64,000 nucleotides of DNA from Cecembia calidifontis. GTDB lineage: Bacteria; Bacteroidota; Bacteroidia; Cytophagales; Cyclobacteriaceae. The position numbers were made by a program, and so were the translations under genes. The stretch spans positions 2,836,501-2,900,500 of the forward strand of contig NZ_SGXG01000001.1 of assembly GCF_004216715.1 (NCBI RefSeq), read 5' to 3'. Positions 19,317 to 27,579 of the stretch are shown piece by piece; position 1 is the first letter of the stretch; each line of letters starts with the position of its first letter. Under the pieces are notes generated by a model, which saw only the letters and a list, made by a program, of their open reading frames with translations, searched no databases and was not told the origin of the DNA.

Positions 19317-19324
19317 TATTTTTG
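19317..19324 (+). promoter_or_regulatory. Bacteroidota-type -7 promoter element for pgi
   Basis: TATTTTTG followed by CA matches the TAnnTTTG consensus of the Bacteroidota housekeeping sigma factor, 29 bp upstream of the pgi ATG. No clear -33 TTTG was seen, only T-rich sequence. Confidence 0.5.
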
Positions 19325-19353
19325 CAGGGTTAATCCTATTAGACCAACAAGAA

Positions 19354-21009
19354 ATGAAAAATATTGACCCTACCACCACTGCATCTTGGCAGCAACTTTT
19401 ACAATTTAGCAAAGTACACAGGGATTTGCAGATCAAAGATCTCTTTCAGGATAGAAATCGCTTTTCAGAATTCTCAATCCAACTGGAGGATCTATTATTG
19501 GATTATTCCAAAAACAGACTGAATAAAGATATTTTTTCCACTTTAATTGCTTTAGGGAATGACTGTGGATTGAAAGAAGCCATTGAGGCCATGTTTTCGG
19601 GTGAAAAGATCAACGGTACTGAGGGAAGGGCTGTTTTGCATACAGCATTGAGAAACCGCAGCAATACACCGGTATTCGTCAACGGCAAAGATGTCATGCC
19701 GGATGTGAATGCTGTTTTGGCCCAAATGAAGGCTTTTGCAGAACAAATTTCAAGCGGGACTTGGAAAGGATACACTGGTAAATCTATCAAATCTTTGGTC
19801 AACATTGGTATTGGAGGCTCAGACTTAGGGCCCGTGATGGTGACTGAAGCCCTTAAACCTTATCAAAACCCCAGTTTGGAGGTGTTTTTTGTATCCAATG
19901 TTGACGGCACACATATATCAGAGACATTGAAGAAAGTGGATCCTGAGACAACCCTTTTCTTTATAGCCTCCAAGACCTTTACAACCCTGGAGACCATGAC
20001 CAATGCCCATACGGCAAGAAATTGGTTTTTGGAAAAAGCAAAAGATGAAGCGGCCATTGCCAAGCATTTTGTAGCCCTATCCACCAATGCCAAAGCCGTG
20101 GCGGAATTTGGAATTGACACCCAAAACATGTTCGAGTTTTGGGACTGGGTAGGAGGAAGGTATTCCCTTTGGTCCGCCATTGGACTTCCCATTGCTTGCG
20201 CCATAGGTTTTGATAATTTTGAAAAACTTCTGGAAGGTGCCCATAGCATGGACCAGCATTTCAGGAATACGGATTTTAGCAAAAATATTCCTGTGATAAT
20301 GGCATTGATAGGCATTTGGAATACCAATTTCTTAGGGGCAAGTTCTGAAGCAATTCTTCCTTATGATCAATACCTTCACCGATTTGCAGCATATTTTCAG
20401 CAGGGTAATATGGAGTCCAATGGGAAATATGTTTCCCGCAACGGTGAAAAGGTATCCTACACCACTGGACCCATCATTTGGGGCGAGCCGGGAACTAATG
20501 GGCAACATGCCTTTTACCAGTTGATCCATCAGGGAACCCATTTGATTCCATGTGATTTTATTGCTCCGGCAATTTCGCACAATCCAATTGGGGATCACCA
20601 CATCAAGTTGCTCTCCAATTTCTTTGCACAAACGGAAGCCTTGATGAATGGGAAAACCATAGAGGAAGTAAAGGCTGAAATGGCTAAGGCAGGTAAATCC
20701 CAAGATGAGATTACGAGAATAGCTCCTCACCGTGTTTTTGAAGGAAACAGACCTACGAATTCCATTTTGGTCAAGCAGATCACGCCGTACACCCTTGGTC
20801 AATTAATCGCCATGTACGAACACAAGATTTTTGTCCAAGGAGTTATCTGGAATATTTACAGTTTTGATCAGTGGGGCGTTGAATTGGGCAAGGTTTTGGC
20901 CAATGCTATTCTTCCAGAGTTGGAGGATGATAAGGTTATCTCCAGCCATGATGCCTCTACCAATGGCTTGATCAATGCTTATAAGAAGTTTAGAAAACTT
21001 AGAGATTAG
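19354..21009 (+). CDS. pgi: Glucose-6-phosphate isomerase
   Basis: A 551-aa cytosolic enzyme, close to the usual 549-aa bacterial length. The phosphate-binding GIGGSDLGPVMVTEAL, the SIS-domain ASKTFTTLETMTNA, the signature FWDWVGGRYSLWSAIGL and GEPGTNGQHAFYQLIHQGT are all present. It interconverts glucose-6-phosphate and fructose-6-phosphate, at the branch point that supplies glucose-1-phosphate and GDP-mannose precursors for the polysaccharide genes further on. It is monocistronic, with its own -7 element, and is followed by repeats and an IS copy. Confidence 0.97.
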   Translation: MKNIDPTTTASWQQLLQFSKVHRDLQIKDLFQDRNRFSEFSIQLEDLLLDYSKNRLNKDIFSTLIALGNDCGLKEAIEAMFSGEKINGTEGRAVLHTALRNRSNTPVFVNGKDVMPDVNAVLAQMKAFAEQISSGTWKGYTGKSIKSLVNIGIGGSDLGPVMVTEALKPYQNPSLEVFFVSNVDGTHISETLKKVDPETTLFFIASKTFTTLETMTNAHTARNWFLEKAKDEAAIAKHFVALSTNAKAVAEFGIDTQNMFEFWDWVGGRYSLWSAIGLPIACAIGFDNFEKLLEGAHSMDQHFRNTDFSKNIPVIMALIGIWNTNFLGASSEAILPYDQYLHRFAAYFQQGNMESNGKYVSRNGEKVSYTTGPIIWGEPGTNGQHAFYQLIHQGTHLIPCDFIAPAISHNPIGDHHIKLLSNFFAQTEALMNGKTIEEVKAEMAKAGKSQDEITRIAPHRVFEGNRPTNSILVKQITPYTLGQLIAMYEHKIFVQGVIWNIYSFDQWGVELGKVLANAILPELEDDKVISSHDASTNGLINAYKKFRKLRD

Positions 21010-21219
21010 AAACTAGAGACAAGAAACAAGACATAAGACTTAAGATACAAGAACCAAGAAGACTTAGGTAGGTGGGATTTCGGAAGGCAGGACGGATCGT
21101 AAAAAAATGAGGTTTTTTCATAATTAGGGACAGCCTCATTTTAGCGACGGGCCAGGATGTAGGGCCGGAAAAAACATTAAGATTTAAGGTTTTAAGGGAT
21201 TCATTAAGGTAATTGCTTG
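21006..21219. other. Gene-free, repeat-like stretch between pgi and an IS copy
   Basis: Positions 21006-21066 are a purine-rich degenerate tandem of the AGACAAGAAACAAGA type. The same style recurs at 22770-22803. AAAATGAGG (21104-21112) can pair with CCTCATTTT (21134-21142), a possible weak pgi terminator without a U-run. No coding signal. Confidence 0.4.
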
Positions 21220-21228
21220 AAATGGTGA

Positions 21229-22563
21229 CAATGCTGTCCTAAATAATTTACAAGACAGATGTTTAGCTGTGTTTCTGCAATTTCTATTGTGATTTTATCT
21301 GTAATCCGGAAATAGAACCCCCTGTTGGCTTTTTTGAGGAGGTTTTTCATGGTCTTCAAAGGGTTTGTCCAGCCACTTTTGCAGCTCTATTTTAACGAAT
21401 ATGTTCAGTCTGATAAATGCAACCAGATTGGACAGATGCCATCCGAATTTAGCGGTTGCCTTCATCACTTTTAGGAGCAGAATGGTGATCAGCGCGGTCC
21501 ATATCTGGATCATCACGGCATTTTTCGATGTTCCGATAAAGGTTTTGATATGGAGTAACTGCTTGATGTCCCTGAAGAAGATCTCAATCTCCCATCGGCA
21601 CCGGTAAAGATCACCGATTGTCTTTGCTGACCATTTGAAGTTATTGGTAATCAGTTCGACGGTCTGTCGGTTTTTTTCGTCCCATACAGCCACTCTTCTG
21701 AGTTTTCCGGGGTACTTCACTTTTGACTGCGGGTTTACCAGTTCAATTTCTTCGTCTATCAGTACTTCCTGTGCAGTATTTTCAGGGAGTCGACGTTCAT
21801 TGATTGTGCTGAACTTAAGGTTATCCTTGTGCCTTATGACGAAAAAGACCCCCTTGCTGTCCCAAATGTTGAGCATCGGAAAGTCATTGTAATAGCGGTC
21901 CGCCACTATAACGGATCCTTTCTCCAAAGGAATATCATAAGCGCCTTTATTGTCTGCCATACTTCCTTCTGTAATATTCACATAAACAGGGAGTTTCCCG
22001 TCATAGTCCAGAAGCGTATGCATCTTTACAGCACCCTTTTTGGTCCTGAAGGTTGCCCAGTCAAACATCGAAAGGCAAAGACTTACCACCGTGGAGTCGA
22101 GCAGATAGACGGGAGCCTTGATCCGTAGTTTTACCCTGCTCAGGGACGCCTGCTGTCCTAAATGCTTCAGAAGCTCGTAATACAGCTCCTTGAACAGGTC
22201 AGAGTCCCTGCGCTTGTTCTGATAACTGATACTGGACTTGGATGGTGCCTTGGCAATCCCCAGATGGTTGAGGTTCCCCGTGGCCGAACGCAGGCCGTTT
22301 GAAATATCCCTTACAGAAGTACTTTTGGCAAAATGGCAAAAAAGCATGGAAACCAAATGCGTCCAGCTGTCAAAGCCTTTGCAGCCCTTGTCCGTTTGCT
22401 TCTCTTCAACCAGTTTCTTGAAAATTGAACGCTCGATTTTTTTAATAATCTGAGAAAACAATGTAATATTACTCATGGGAGGTTTATGTTTTTTGGTGCA
22501 AACCCAAAATAGCTATTTTGGGCAAAAAACCAGACCTCTCATATTTTATTTAGGACGGTATTG
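21229..22563 (-). mobile_element. IS4-family element, copy 1 of 3 (1335 bp)
   Basis: The ends carry the imperfect 18-bp inverted repeat CAATRCYGTCCTAAATAA. The left end reads CAATGCTGTCC and the right end is the complement of CAATACCGTCC. The element is flanked by a perfect 9-bp duplication, AAATGGTGA (21220-21228 and 22564-22572). Length and ends are identical in copies 2 and 3. One intact transposase gene lies inside. Confidence 0.93.
21295..22476 (-). CDS. IS4-family DDE transposase (copy 1)
   Basis: A 393-aa protein with an N-terminal DUF4372-like region (residues about 1-75) followed by an RNase H-like catalytic core. Catalytic acids appear in LLDSTVVSL and VIVADRYYND. The IS4-family YREK signature is YRCRWEIEIFFRDIKQ. 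It is intact and probably active, since the three copies differ by only a few bases. Relative to copy 3 I see one coding difference, Glu versus Gly in the LYYELLKHL segment. It starts 87 bp inside the element end. Confidence 0.94.
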   Translation of the reverse strand: MSNITLFSQIIKKIERSIFKKLVEEKQTDKGCKGFDSWTHLVSMLFCHFAKSTSVRDISNGLRSATGNLNHLGIAKAPSKSSISYQNKRRDSDLFKELYYELLKHLGQQASLSRVKLRIKAPVYLLDSTVVSLCLSMFDWATFRTKKGAVKMHTLLDYDGKLPVYVNITEGSMADNKGAYDIPLEKGSVIVADRYYNDFPMLNIWDSKGVFFVIRHKDNLKFSTINERRLPENTAQEVLIDEEIELVNPQSKVKYPGKLRRVAVWDEKNRQTVELITNNFKWSAKTIGDLYRCRWEIEIFFRDIKQLLHIKTFIGTSKNAVMIQIWTALITILLLKVMKATAKFGWHLSNLVAFIRLNIFVKIELQKWLDKPFEDHEKPPQKSQQGVLFPDYR

Positions 22564-22580
22564 AAATGGTGACAAAACAA

Positions 22581-22680
22581 CCCCGATAGGGGTTTAATCC
22601 CAAAGGGTATTTGCCCCGGGTACAACCCGGGGTTGAGAGGTAATTTTGATATTCAGGAATCCCGACTCCAAGGGAGTCGA
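22581..22680. repeat. REP-like palindromic cluster, unit A
   Basis: Three short hairpins occur in a row: CCCC-GATA-GGGG (22581-22592), CCCCGGG-TACAA-CCCGGGG (22614-22632) and CGACTCC-AAG-GGAGTCG (22663-22679). The CCCCGGG hairpin recurs in unit B at 22939-22957. The style is that of intergenic REP elements in Bacteroidota. No gene is visible. Confidence 0.6.
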
Positions 22681-22904
22681 ACTTTAGAGAAGAAAATAAA
22701 ATAAGTGGCAAGTAAAATCAGGGCGTGACAATTGGTTCCAGTGCTGCCCAGGTTCCTTTATTGAGGAACTAGAAGCGAGAAGCGAGAATTTAGATACAAG
22801 ACATTTCTGAATTGGGAAAGTGAATTTTGGAAGTCTAAACATTATCGGATAGAGGCTTTAATGGGATTCATTAAGAGGACTAAAAGGAATATTGAGCCTA
22901 AAAC

Positions 22905-22962
22905 TCCAATACGGGTTCAATTTCTTTTGGGGTAATTGCCCCGGGATCAACCCGGGGTTTAT
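22905..22962. repeat. REP-like palindromic cluster, unit B
   Basis: The sequence around ACGGGTTCAATTTCTTTTGG is followed by CCCCGGG-ATCAA-CCCGGGG (22939-22957), a degenerate second copy of unit A. Units A and B together occupy the 489-bp gene-free gap between the IS and the serpin gene. A small GTTCCT-TTATTG-AGGAAC hairpin lies between them (22751-22768). Confidence 0.55.
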
Positions 22963-23052
22963 TGTTCAAGTTACAATGGGAACAAACATAGGAGGCATAT
23001 TTTTGACTAATGTCTTTTTGAACCCATCTTTAAATCGAGAAGAGGATAATTT

Positions 23053-24300
23053 TTACAAAAGGGAAGGGTTTCCCAATTTGCCCATAAATAATATCGAGCC
23101 TGAGTTTTTCTCTTTGATTAGAAAATAAAAAGGTTTGTCCAATTTTATGATGCTTGGCCCTGAAGGCATGGATGTTACACTGATTTCTATTATAGTGGCT
23201 GCGGCTGCTTCAGTTCCTTTTTCATCCACTTCAATTAGCGCTTCATGAATGACTCTTGAGATCAGCATGGGAGGAAACGAGCCCTCAAAGATTTTGGTGA
23301 AATTGGCGGGATTTGGACTGAATGGTGTTACCAATCCCATGTTTTCTAATTTACTGTTTAAATTTTCCTCCTTATACCTCATTTTAAATTTAGGCATTTT
23401 TAGGATGACGTTTGATTCCCTTGAGTTTTCAGACCACAGCGCCAGATTTTCGGTGGTGATTTCTGGAAGGATGCTGCTTAAGGTTCCCGAATTGGCTTGG
23501 ATAATAGCCATTTGGTATTGTCCCGTACTATAGGGGATTTCTAAATAATTCACCCTCCCATTTCCTCCGGTTTTTAGGGTAACTTTTTCTTTGGATTCCA
23601 TCATATCCACCTGAACCGATCCGCCTTTTTCGGGAAAGAAGGGTTCTTTTTTGGTCTTTTGAGGGTCGAATTGGAACTTCCAATCTCCTTTGAAATAAAT
23701 GGCATTCACAAGGTACATCACTGCTTCTCTTGGAATACTATTGAGCATATCCTTGATCAGATCATTGGTCTGGGATGCAATCCAATTGTTGATGACCTGA
23801 TGGGCATTGGGATGTTCAAAGTTGAGCGCACTGATATTTGCATTGAAATAAGTTTCCATGGCTGTTTTAAATGGTGCCTGAACCCTTAATCCTTCTCTAT
23901 ACCAAATACCATTGGCAATATTGACTTTAACCTTTGGGTCTACATTTTTTAAATATTCTGTTAGGCTTTTTATAGCTGTATTGGCCTCTTCTTTTGTCAG
24001 CCCATGGAAGGCCAAAACATCTAGGTACTCCTGTAAAATATCACCTTCATTGCCGTTCATGGCCATAGAAAGTGCCTGATGGATGCTAAATGGCCCTGTG
24101 AAATGATTGTCCAAGTTTTCTTTCTCCATCTCCTGAAAAAAGCGGAGGGCAAAATCCACATTGCTTTGGACCATCTCAGCCTCATTACTGGTCAATTGTC
24201 TTAGGTTAGCTTCCACAGGTTCAATATCCGAATTTTGGACAGGATTGCAGGAAGCAGCTGCCAAAAAAATCGCGGTTAAGAGTAAGATGACATTTTTCAT
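23053..24300 (-). CDS. Serpin-family protease inhibitor, lipoprotein
   Basis: A 415-aa protein with a lipoprotein signal (LAAASC, Cys18). The serpin fold is recognisable from AVMYLVNAIYFKGDWKFQFD (breach/shutter region), the hinge DEKGTEAAAATIIEIS and the closing KPFYFLIKEKNSGSILFMGK. The hinge has Gly-Thr-Glu-Ala-Ala-Ala-Ala-Thr at P15-P8, as in inhibitory serpins. Counting from it, P1-P1' would be Thr-Ser in SVTSMP. It probably protects the cell surface from foreign or self proteases, and a lipid anchor fits that. It is preceded by a 138-bp gap from metZ on the same strand. Confidence 0.92.
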   Translation of the reverse strand: MKNVILLLTAIFLAAASCNPVQNSDIEPVEANLRQLTSNEAEMVQSNVDFALRFFQEMEKENLDNHFTGPFSIHQALSMAMNGNEGDILQEYLDVLAFHGLTKEEANTAIKSLTEYLKNVDPKVKVNIANGIWYREGLRVQAPFKTAMETYFNANISALNFEHPNAHQVINNWIASQTNDLIKDMLNSIPREAVMYLVNAIYFKGDWKFQFDPQKTKKEPFFPEKGGSVQVDMMESKEKVTLKTGGNGRVNYLEIPYSTGQYQMAIIQANSGTLSSILPEITTENLALWSENSRESNVILKMPKFKMRYKEENLNSKLENMGLVTPFSPNPANFTKIFEGSFPPMLISRVIHEALIEVDEKGTEAAAATIIEISVTSMPSGPSIIKLDKPFYFLIKEKNSGSILFMGKLGNPSLL

Positions 24301-24438
24301 AGTGAATGGATTTTATACGCTTAAGACGAAAAGTTAGGTGGTTTTGCTACAAATAGACAAAGAAAAAATCAGAGGGCAGTTATTTTGCCCTCTTGTAAAA
24401 CAATGATATCCTAGAACGGAGGATTTGTAAATTCGATG

Positions 24439-25608
24439 TTATCTGGACTTTTCTAAGGCCATCTCTATATCTTGAATTATATCATCTACGTGTTCCAAAC
24501 CCACAGAGATCCTGATCAAGCCATCTGTGATTCCAACTTTTTGTCTTTCCTCATTACTAAGTTTACTGTGTGTGGTGGAGGCAGGATGCGTTACAATGCT
24601 CCTGCTATCTCCTAGATTTGGCGTGATAGAGATCATTTTTAGGCTATCAATAAACCTTTGTGCTCTAGAAAGTCCTCCTTTTAAAGTCAGTGTGATAATA
24701 CCTCCTCCTGCTTTCATCTGTTTTTGGGCAAGTTCAAACTGTGGATGAGATGGAAGGAATGGATATTTGACAAAATCCAGATCCCTGTTGTCTTTAAAGT
24801 ATGATGCTACTGCAAGGGCATTTGAGCAATGCCTGTCCATTCTTACCGCTAAGGTTTCCATGCTTTTCGAAAGGATCCAGGCATTGAAAGGAGACATGGA
24901 TGGACCGGTATGCCTTGTGAAATAGGTGACTTCGTCTATGAGGTTTTGTTTGCCCAGAATCAATCCTCCCAATACCCTCCCCTGACCATCAATGTATTTG
25001 GTAGCAGAATGTGTAACGATATGGGCTCCCCATTTTGCCGGGTGTTGTAAATAAGGTGTTGCAAAACAATTGTCCACGACCAAAATCAGGTTATGGGCGG
25101 CTGCAAATTTTCCAGCCCATTCCAGATCAATGATTTCCAAACCTGGGTTGGATGGGGTTTCAATAAACAGCATTTTGGTGTTGGGTTGAAGTAGCTTTTC
25201 CCAATTTGCTATATCCGAGATATCTCCATAAGTGGAAGTGATTCCCCATTTTGGGAAGACTTTGGTAAGCAGTTGATGGGTGGAGCCGAACAAAGACCGT
25301 GATGCCAAAATATGGTCTCCATGTTGAAGCAAAGAGGCAATGCTTCCAAACATGGCCGCCATACCCGAGGCGGTGGCTATGCCATCATCTGTTCCTTCCG
25401 CTGCACAGACTTTTTGGATAAGTTCGGCTGTATTTGGATTGGAATATCTAGAATAAATGTTTCCTTCGATTTCGTCTGCGAACATTTGTCTGGCTTCCTC
25501 GGCACTTTCGAAAGTAAAGGATGAAGTCAGATAAATGGGGGAGGAGTGTTCTCTTTGGTTGGATTTGGTGCTGCTGAGTCTTATGGCTTTCGTTTCAAAA
25601 TGATGCAT
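24439..25608 (-). CDS. metZ: O-succinylhomoserine sulfhydrylase / cystathionine gamma-synthase-family PLP enzyme
   Basis: A 389-aa cytosolic Cys/Met-metabolism PLP enzyme. The Schiff-base Lys is K204 in THSATKYIDGQGRVLGG, and YSRYSNPNT (52-60) and IETPSNP (149-155) are standard cofactor and substrate blocks. The DGQGR after the lysine is typical of O-succinylhomoserine sulfhydrylases (MetZ) rather than cystathionine lyases, though MetB/MetY activity cannot be excluded. The reaction would be acyl-homoserine plus sulfide to homocysteine. The CysO-MoeZ/JAMM sulfur-carrier genes lie about 2 kb away on the same strand, a possible sulfur source discussed in the findings. Confidence 0.88.
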   Translation of the reverse strand: MHHFETKAIRLSSTKSNQREHSSPIYLTSSFTFESAEEARQMFADEIEGNIYSRYSNPNTAELIQKVCAAEGTDDGIATASGMAAMFGSIASLLQHGDHILASRSLFGSTHQLLTKVFPKWGITSTYGDISDIANWEKLLQPNTKMLFIETPSNPGLEIIDLEWAGKFAAAHNLILVVDNCFATPYLQHPAKWGAHIVTHSATKYIDGQGRVLGGLILGKQNLIDEVTYFTRHTGPSMSPFNAWILSKSMETLAVRMDRHCSNALAVASYFKDNRDLDFVKYPFLPSHPQFELAQKQMKAGGGIITLTLKGGLSRAQRFIDSLKMISITPNLGDSRSIVTHPASTTHSKLSNEERQKVGITDGLIRISVGLEHVDDIIQDIEMALEKSR

Positions 25609-26128
25609 ATCGGATCTTGTTTTTAGAGAATAGGTGTTTGAGAGAATGGCAAAAGGGTATTGTGAAATGATTTGGTATTGTCATTTATCAGGCAAATTTC
25701 CTTAAAACTTAAAACTAATGCGGTGTTAAGGGAATGTATGTAAAGATAAAGCTTGGAGAATTTGGAGTAAAGGCGTTTGTTTTCCTGGTATTTGGTACTT
25801 GGTACTTGCCTCAAAAATATTTTCCTTGTCGTCATATAAACTAATTTATAGTTCCCTATTTGGGCAGGTTTTGGCACCTTTCCTGAGCTTGAGGATGGTT
25901 GCCAGAGGGTCTTAGAGCCTGTTCTCTCGCCTCTTCTTTATAAATCTCCGCCTGAATTGATTGCAAAGTAAAGTCAGTGGAAGTTCAAAAGCAAACTTCT
26001 CGAATTATTCACTCTTGTTTTTTCGTTTTCTTCTATCTTTTCCTGCCCCAATACATTACCCTTTTGCCAAAAAGACCCGATGTAAGGACGTACTTGGTAC
26101 TTGGTACATTGTACTTGGTACAATAGTA
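25609..26128. other. 520-bp intergenic stretch with TACTTGGTAC repeats
   Basis: No coding or RNA gene is recognisable. It contains TGGTATTTGGTACTTGGTAC-type repeats at 25786-25808 and a longer array of four TACTTGGTAC-like units at 26090-26126, directly at the 3' end of pth. The units are about 9 bp apart. The region should also hold the metZ promoter on the minus strand, but I could not find a TAnnTTTG element. Confidence 0.45.
26090..26126. repeat. Short tandem array of TACTTGGTAC units
   Basis: Four overlapping units, GTACTTGGTACTTGGTACAT followed by TGTACTTGGTACAATAG, end just before the pth stop codon region. Related units are at 25786-25808 and 7196-7214. Each unit is nearly self-complementary (GTACCAAGTAC). 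Confidence 0.6.
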
Positions 26129-26689
26129 TTAATCATTAAATTGCGTCATTGTCATATTGATGCCGATGGTGCAGAAGCTTAAGCACATGTCAATGGCTTT
26201 ATCCATAAAAATAGGAAGTTCGTCAATTTCCTTTTGGGTCCATCTACCCAGAACGTATTCCACCTGTTTGCCTTTAGGAAAATCATCACCTATTCCGAAT
26301 CTTAGTCTTGGGTAATCCTGACCACCGCAGAGGGCTTCAATATTTTTGAGTCCATTATGCCCTGCAGAAGAGCCTTTAGCCCGCATCCTTAATTTTCCAA
26401 AAGGAAGGGCCACATCATCTACGATGACCATAATGTTTTCTTTGGGGATGTCCAGTTCCTTCATCCAATAATTGACAGCCTTGCCACTAAGGTTCATATA
26501 AGTAGTGGGTTTGATCAGGTAAATCTGTCTGCCCTTGTGTTTAAAATGGGCAGTAAAGGCCAAGCGGTCACTTTTCCATTCTGCGCCAAATTTTTCAGCC
26601 ATCCGGTCAACTGTCAGGAAGCCCACGTTATGTCTTGTCAATTCGTATTCCGGGCCTATATTTCCAAGTCCCACGATGAGGTATTTCAT
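26129..26689 (-). CDS. pth: Peptidyl-tRNA hydrolase
   Basis: A 186-aa cytosolic enzyme that recycles tRNA from drop-off peptidyl-tRNA. Conserved N10 (VGLGNIGPEYELTRHN), catalytic H20, N66 (TYMNLSGK) and D91/D92 (IVDDVALPFG) are all present, as is GSSAGHNGLKNI. Length is normal. It lies 90 bp downstream of rplY on the same strand, but an intrinsic terminator sits between them. In many bacteria prs, rplY and pth are neighbours. Here prs is 15 kb away. Confidence 0.96.
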   Translation of the reverse strand: MKYLIVGLGNIGPEYELTRHNVGFLTVDRMAEKFGAEWKSDRLAFTAHFKHKGRQIYLIKPTTYMNLSGKAVNYWMKELDIPKENIMVIVDDVALPFGKLRMRAKGSSAGHNGLKNIEALCGGQDYPRLRFGIGDDFPKGKQVEYVLGRWTQKEIDELPIFMDKAIDMCLSFCTIGINMTMTQFND

Positions 26690-26720
26690 GGAGAGTATGT
26701 TTTTTCAATGGTTGGCAAAA

Positions 26721-26754
26721 ATAAAAAATCCTGCTTAAGGATTAAGCAGGATTT
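26721..26754 (-). terminator. Intrinsic terminator after rplY
   Basis: A perfect 13-bp stem, AAATCCTGCTTAA (26726-26738) with TTAAGCAGGATTT (26742-26754), has a 3-nt loop. On the minus strand it is followed by TTTTTTATTTTT. It separates rplY from pth, so pth expression depends on read-through or its own promoter. Confidence 0.85.
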
Positions 26755-26779
26755 CGAATATTGGTAATTTGAATCTGAA

Positions 26780-27352
26780 TTATTCAGCTTTTTTACCTCT
26801 AAGTGCTCTTGGAATCCCGATGGTAACCACGGAAACATTTGATGAGGTAAGGATTTCAAAACCTTCCACCTTCAATTCACCAACTTTGAAAGATTTACCC
26901 AATTCCAAACCGGAAATATCAACTTGAATTCTGTCAGGCAGGTTTGCAGCCAAACCTTTTACAGCTAGTTTTCTTGTTTTCATTTCCAGTTTACCACCTT
27001 TTTGAACACCTGGAGAGGTACCCACGATTTCAACTGGGATTTCAAATTTGATTGGTTTGTCTTCAGAGAAAGCCAAGAAGTCAGCATGCATCAACACCTC
27101 AGAAACCGGGTGGAACTGAGCATCTTTTAATACTGCCTTCATTTTTTGACCTTCTATGTTAAGGTCAACCATGTGCACATCCGGAGTGTAGATCAAATCC
27201 CTGAACAGGATAGCAGGAGAATAGAAGTGGATCTGCTCTTTGATAGCGGGACCATAAACCACACAAGGAACATTTCCTTCCTCACGGATCTGCTTAAGTT
27301 CTGCACTATCGAGATTTGCTCTTTTAAACCCTATAATCTCTAGTGATTTCAT
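26780..27352 (-). CDS. rplY: 50S ribosomal protein L25 (Ctc/TL5 family)
   Basis: A 190-aa protein that binds 5S rRNA in the large subunit. The frame is open from 27397, but ATG 27352 (MKSLEIIGFKRANLDSAELK) matches the start of Bacteroidota L25 proteins, and the extra residues overlap the 5' leader. The L25 domain (1-95) is followed by the TL5 C-terminal beta domain (KFEIPVEIVGTSPGV onwards), so this is the long Ctc form. A TACCTTTG -7 element lies 60 bp upstream and a terminator 26 bp downstream. Confidence 0.95.
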   Translation of the reverse strand: MKSLEIIGFKRANLDSAELKQIREEGNVPCVVYGPAIKEQIHFYSPAILFRDLIYTPDVHMVDLNIEGQKMKAVLKDAQFHPVSEVLMHADFLAFSEDKPIKFEIPVEIVGTSPGVQKGGKLEMKTRKLAVKGLAANLPDRIQVDISGLELGKSFKVGELKVEGFEILTSSNVSVVTIGIPRALRGKKAE

Positions 27353-27411
27353 AATTGTTTTTGTTAAGATGTCTTGATTAAAATGGCCTAATGCCACTTT
27401 TTTTAGGTCTG

Positions 27412-27419
27412 CAAAGGTA
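27412..27419 (-). promoter_or_regulatory. -7 promoter element for rplY
   Basis: The minus strand reads TACCTTTGCAGAC, an exact TAnnTTTG match, predicting a transcript with a leader of roughly 50-60 nt before ATG 27352. The -33 region is A/T-rich without an exact TTTG. Confidence 0.6.
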
Positions 27420-27579
27420 GAGTTTTTTTTCGATTATGCATAATATTTCTGGAAATTCAGATCAAGAATGTGCTGTTGAAATAATTTTATTTTTGAACTA
27501 TAATTTTGAAAAACTTTCTCCTTGTGAATTCAGGAAGGGTTATATTTAGTTAACCTAAAGGTGTTTTTAAGGTTAATAA

